A stretch of 64,000 nt of DNA from an uncultured Pelagibacteraceae bacterium (GTDB lineage: Bacteria; Pseudomonadota; Alphaproteobacteria; Pelagibacterales; Pelagibacteraceae): assembly GCA_902567045.1 (NCBI GenBank), contig CACFLJ010000002.1, positions 62,001-126,000 of the forward strand, written 5' to 3'. The position numbers and the translations under genes are program-made. Below the pieces are notes generated by a model. That model was not told where the DNA came from and ran no database searches. It saw only the letters and a program-made list of their open reading frames with translations. Positions 61,898-64,000 of the stretch are shown here, one piece after another (the first letter of the stretch is position 1; every line of letters begins with the position of its first letter).

Positions 61898-62895
61898 AAA
61901 CTTTACAAAATAATTTTGTCGAAGCAATAGGAAATACACCTTTATTTAAATTAAAAGCTGCATCAGAAATTACTGGTTGTAATATTTATGGAAAAGCAGA
62001 GTACCTTAATCCAGGTGGTTCAGTTAAAGATAGAGCAGCTCTAGCTTTAATAAGAGATGCTGAAGAAAAAAAACTAATTTCAAAAGGTGGAACAATTGTT
62101 GAAGGAACTGCTGGTAATACTGGAATTGGATTATGTCTATTAGGAAATTCTATTGGTTATAAAACTATTATTGTAATGAACGATAATCAAACACAAGAAA
62201 AAAAAGATTTATTAAGAAATATTGGAGCTGATTTAAGGTTGGTTCCACCAAAACCATATAAAGATGAAAATAACTTTGTTAAATATGCAGGAAGATTGGC
62301 TGATGAATTGAAGAGTAGTAACAATCACGGTGTAGTTTGGGCTAATCAATTTGACAATACTGCTAATTCTAAAGGTCATTACGAAACAACCGGACCAGAA
62401 ATATGGGAACAGACTGACGGCAAAATTGATGGTTTTGTATGTTCATCTGGTACTGGTGGTACAATTGCAGGGGTTAGTAGCTTTTTAAAAGAAAAGAATA
62501 AAGATATTAAAATATATTTATCGGATCCAACAGGTTCCTCTCTTTATAGTTACATTGAAAATGGTGAATTAAAGAGTGAAGGTGGTTCAATAACTGAAGG
62601 TATTGGATCTAGTAGGGTTACTGCAAATTTTGCAAAAGCAAAAATTGATGGAGCATTTTCAATAAGTGATCATGAGTCTTTGCCTGTTTTATTTGATTTA
62701 ATTGAAAAAGAAGGCTTAAGTTTAGGTACAAGTTGTGGAGTAAACATAGCTGGAGCAATAAGATTGGGTAAACTTTTAGGACCAGGTAAAACGATTGTAA
62801 CAATACTTTGTGATAAATCTGATAAATACAACTCTAAGATGTTTAATAAATCTTTTTTAAAAGAAAAAGGTCTTCCCTATCCTCACTGGATATAA
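61894..62895 (+). CDS. cysK: Cysteine synthase
   Basis: A 333-residue PLP enzyme. Lys in [16 protein letters not shown], then [15 protein letters not shown] (substrate loop), [20 protein letters not shown] (phosphate site) and [18 protein letters not shown]. It makes cysteine from O-acetylserine and sulfide. Its start ATGA overlaps the cysE stop. Together with SQR and PDO upstream, sulfide can be either assimilated or oxidised in this block. Confidence 0.93.
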   Translation: MKTLQNNFVEAIGNTPLFKLKAASEITGCNIYGKAEYLNPGGSVKDRAALALIRDAEEKKLISKGGTIVEGTAGNTGIGLCLLGNSIGYKTIIVMNDNQTQEKKDLLRNIGADLRLVPPKPYKDENNFVKYAGRLADELKSSNNHGVVWANQFDNTANSKGHYETTGPEIWEQTDGKIDGFVCSSGTGGTIAGVSSFLKEKNKDIKIYLSDPTGSSLYSYIENGELKSEGGSITEGIGSSRVTANFAKAKIDGAFSISDHESLPVLFDLIEKEGLSLGTSCGVNIAGAIRLGKLLGPGKTIVTILCDKSDKYNSKMFNKSFLKEKGLPYPHWI

Positions 62896-62980
62896 TCACG
62901 CATAGCAGTGCTGTAATAAATTCATTACATTTCTATCTTATAATAAATTCTAATATTAAAATAAATTTAAAGGAGAAACT

Positions 62981-63364
62981 ATGGACGTAAAAGAACAAAC
63001 AAAAAAAGCATATGAACTATTTGGTTCAGGAGATATGGAAACATTTTTTAAAGATATGATTGATGATGAAATCGTTTGGACATTTCCAGGCAAAGAAGGT
63101 GTACATCCACTTTCTGGAGTTCACAAAGGAAAACAAGCTATGATGGCTGCAATGTCTAAAATTCCTGCAACATGGCCAAATTTCCATTTGAAAGTTTTAG
63201 ATATGATAAGTGAAGGAAATAAAGTTTTTGCAAGAGTTCATGCAACTGCGGATAACATGGATACAATGTTTGGTCACTATTTTGAAGTAAGTGATGAGGG
63301 AAAAACTAAAGTTATGATGACATTTGATGACACGCTTAGCATGTTCAACGCTATGAAGAAATAA
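62981..63364 (+). CDS. SnoaL/NTF2-like protein
   Basis: A 127-residue protein with the SnoaL-like pattern: KKAYELFGSGDMETFFKDMIDDEIVWTFPG near the start, then HKGKQAMMAAMSKIPATWPN and VFARVHATADNMD. It has a strong AAGGAG ribosome-binding site. The fold binds small hydrophobic ligands; many are enzymes of unknown substrate. First of three genes in a row with the next NTF2-like gene and the cupin. Confidence 0.82.
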   Translation: MDVKEQTKKAYELFGSGDMETFFKDMIDDEIVWTFPGKEGVHPLSGVHKGKQAMMAAMSKIPATWPNFHLKVLDMISEGNKVFARVHATADNMDTMFGHYFEVSDEGKTKVMMTFDDTLSMFNAMKK

Positions 63365-63372
63365 GGAACAAT

Positions 63373-63702
63373 ATGTCAATTTTAGAAAAATTAAATAAAG
63401 TCATCATGGAAAAAGATGGTGCAGCAGCAGCTGAGATTATTCATGATGATTATAAGAGATATTCTCATCTTCAGGGAGCCTATACTGAAAGTGGAAAAAC
63501 AGGTATGATTGAAGCAATTAACAAAGGTTTCATGAAAGTTGATAAATATAGAATTTTATATGAAAACGATGAAATAGGTTTTGATCATTCTATTGTTACT
63601 TATGCCGAAGATGGAAATAAAGAGGCTTTAATGTGTTATTGGAAATTTAAAGATGGTAAAATCATTGAACTCGAAACAGGCGCAACCAAAATACCAAAAT
63701 AA
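63373..63702 (+). CDS. Second NTF2-like protein
   Basis: A 109-residue protein with a similar layout: LNKVIMEKDGAAAAEIIHDDYKRYSH, GKTGMIEAINKGFMKVD and EALMCYWKFKDGKIIELETGATKIPK, the last typical for SnoaL-like ends. It starts 8 bases after the previous stop, with AAGGA in front. Function is not known; it may pair with the previous protein. Confidence 0.78.
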   Translation: MSILEKLNKVIMEKDGAAAAEIIHDDYKRYSHLQGAYTESGKTGMIEAINKGFMKVDKYRILYENDEIGFDHSIVTYAEDGNKEALMCYWKFKDGKIIELETGATKIPK

Positions 63703-63728
63703 TTATAAACTAACAGAAGGAGTTTGAT

Positions 63729-64000
63729 ATGAGTAGTATTGAAGTTAAAACCTTTGATAAAGCAGATGAGGTAGTTGATAAGTTTAATAATGCTAAAATA
63801 GAAGCAGTTAAAGTAGGCGGTCAAAGAGTAGTTAGATTACATTTAAAACCAGGATGGAAATGGTCTACAGATGTTAAGCCACATATTGGAACTGACAGTT
63901 GTCAGGCAAACCATATTGGAATTATCACAAAGGGATCTGTTTGTGCAAAACACGATGATGGAACAGAGGTTACATATAAAGCGGGAGACTCTTACTCCGT
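63729..64000 (+). CDS. Cupin-domain protein (3' truncated by window edge)
   Basis: The frame starts at ATG 63729 behind AAGGAG and is open to the window end (90 codons). VVRLHLKPGWKWSTDVKPHIGT, SCQANHIGIITKGSV and TEVTYKAGDSYSV fit a single cupin barrel, with His in PHIGT and NHIGII as possible metal ligands. It follows the two NTF2-like genes at 26 nt, so it seems part of their operon. Role is unknown. Confidence 0.75.
   Translation, partial: MSSIEVKTFDKADEVVDKFNNAKIEAVKVGGQRVVRLHLKPGWKWSTDVKPHIGTDSCQANHIGIITKGSVCAKHDDGTEVTYKAGDSYS

Overview
The window is AT-rich and very densely packed: spacers are short, stop and start codons often overlap (TAATG, ATGA and 8-base overlaps), and there are no insertion sequences, prophage genes, rRNA, tRNA or CRISPR arrays. 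Gene content and protein sequences fit a marine SAR11 alphaproteobacterium ('Candidatus Pelagibacter' and relatives): a TPP-riboswitch-controlled SSS transporter in place of thiamine synthesis, an AprBA/AprM sulfite-oxidising system, taurine and glycine-betaine ABC transporters, TRAP transporters and AGA-dominated arginine codons.

Layout. 1-5.9 kb: the end of a TRAP permease, a fatty-acid desaturase, then a sulfonate block (xsc divergent from suyAB, and a TauE-type exporter). 5.9-9.7 kb: aprM-aprB-aprA with two small genes leading into tauE. 9.7-15 kb: a long minus-strand operon with metC, an MFS carrier, pabB-pabA-pabC and a HIT protein. 15-26.6 kb: housekeeping genes (mnmA, cysQ, recX, bcp, amtB, HU, rseP, a DEAD-box helicase) with several tiny genes, then the thiamine-precursor transporter and its TPP riboswitch. 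27-31 kb: the ybbAP-tesA cluster. 31-37.6 kb: ald, a class III aminotransferase and tauABC. 37.6-44.4 kb: a TRAP transporter plus aldehyde dehydrogenase, epoxide hydrolase and an Ldh2-type dehydrogenase. 44.4-46.1 kb: a divergent SMR-like protein and a two-winged-helix regulator with repeated operator-like sites. 46-51 kb: a BASS carrier, pta, an HpsN/HisD-like dehydrogenase, an EamA exporter and an orphan ABC ATPase. 51-57 kb: pseudoazurin, an MFS carrier and proXVW. 57-62.9 kb: hydrolase, racemase, 1-Cys peroxiredoxin, sulfide:quinone oxidoreductase, persulfide dioxygenase, a 12-cysteine mini-protein, cysE and cysK. 63-64 kb: two NTF2-like proteins and a truncated cupin.

How it fits together. 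Organosulfur use is the main theme. Taurine can enter by TauABC, be transaminated to sulfoacetaldehyde (aminotransferase, with alanine dehydrogenase recycling alanine), and be cleaved by Xsc to sulfite and acetyl phosphate, which Pta turns into acetyl-CoA. Dihydroxypropanesulfonate could be oxidised to sulfolactate by the HpsN-like enzyme and split by SuyAB to pyruvate and sulfite. Sulfite can then be oxidised by AprBA/AprM or exported by TauE. Sulfide and persulfide are handled by SQR and PDO, while CysE/CysK and MetC make cysteine and homocysteine.

The most novel-looking signal is a 15-bp sequence, TGTCYAAAATGGGTT. It occurs three times at the promoter of the double-winged-helix regulator and once each in the control regions of tauA/aminotransferase and of the TRAP transporter/aldehyde dehydrogenase. 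This suggests an undescribed local regulon.
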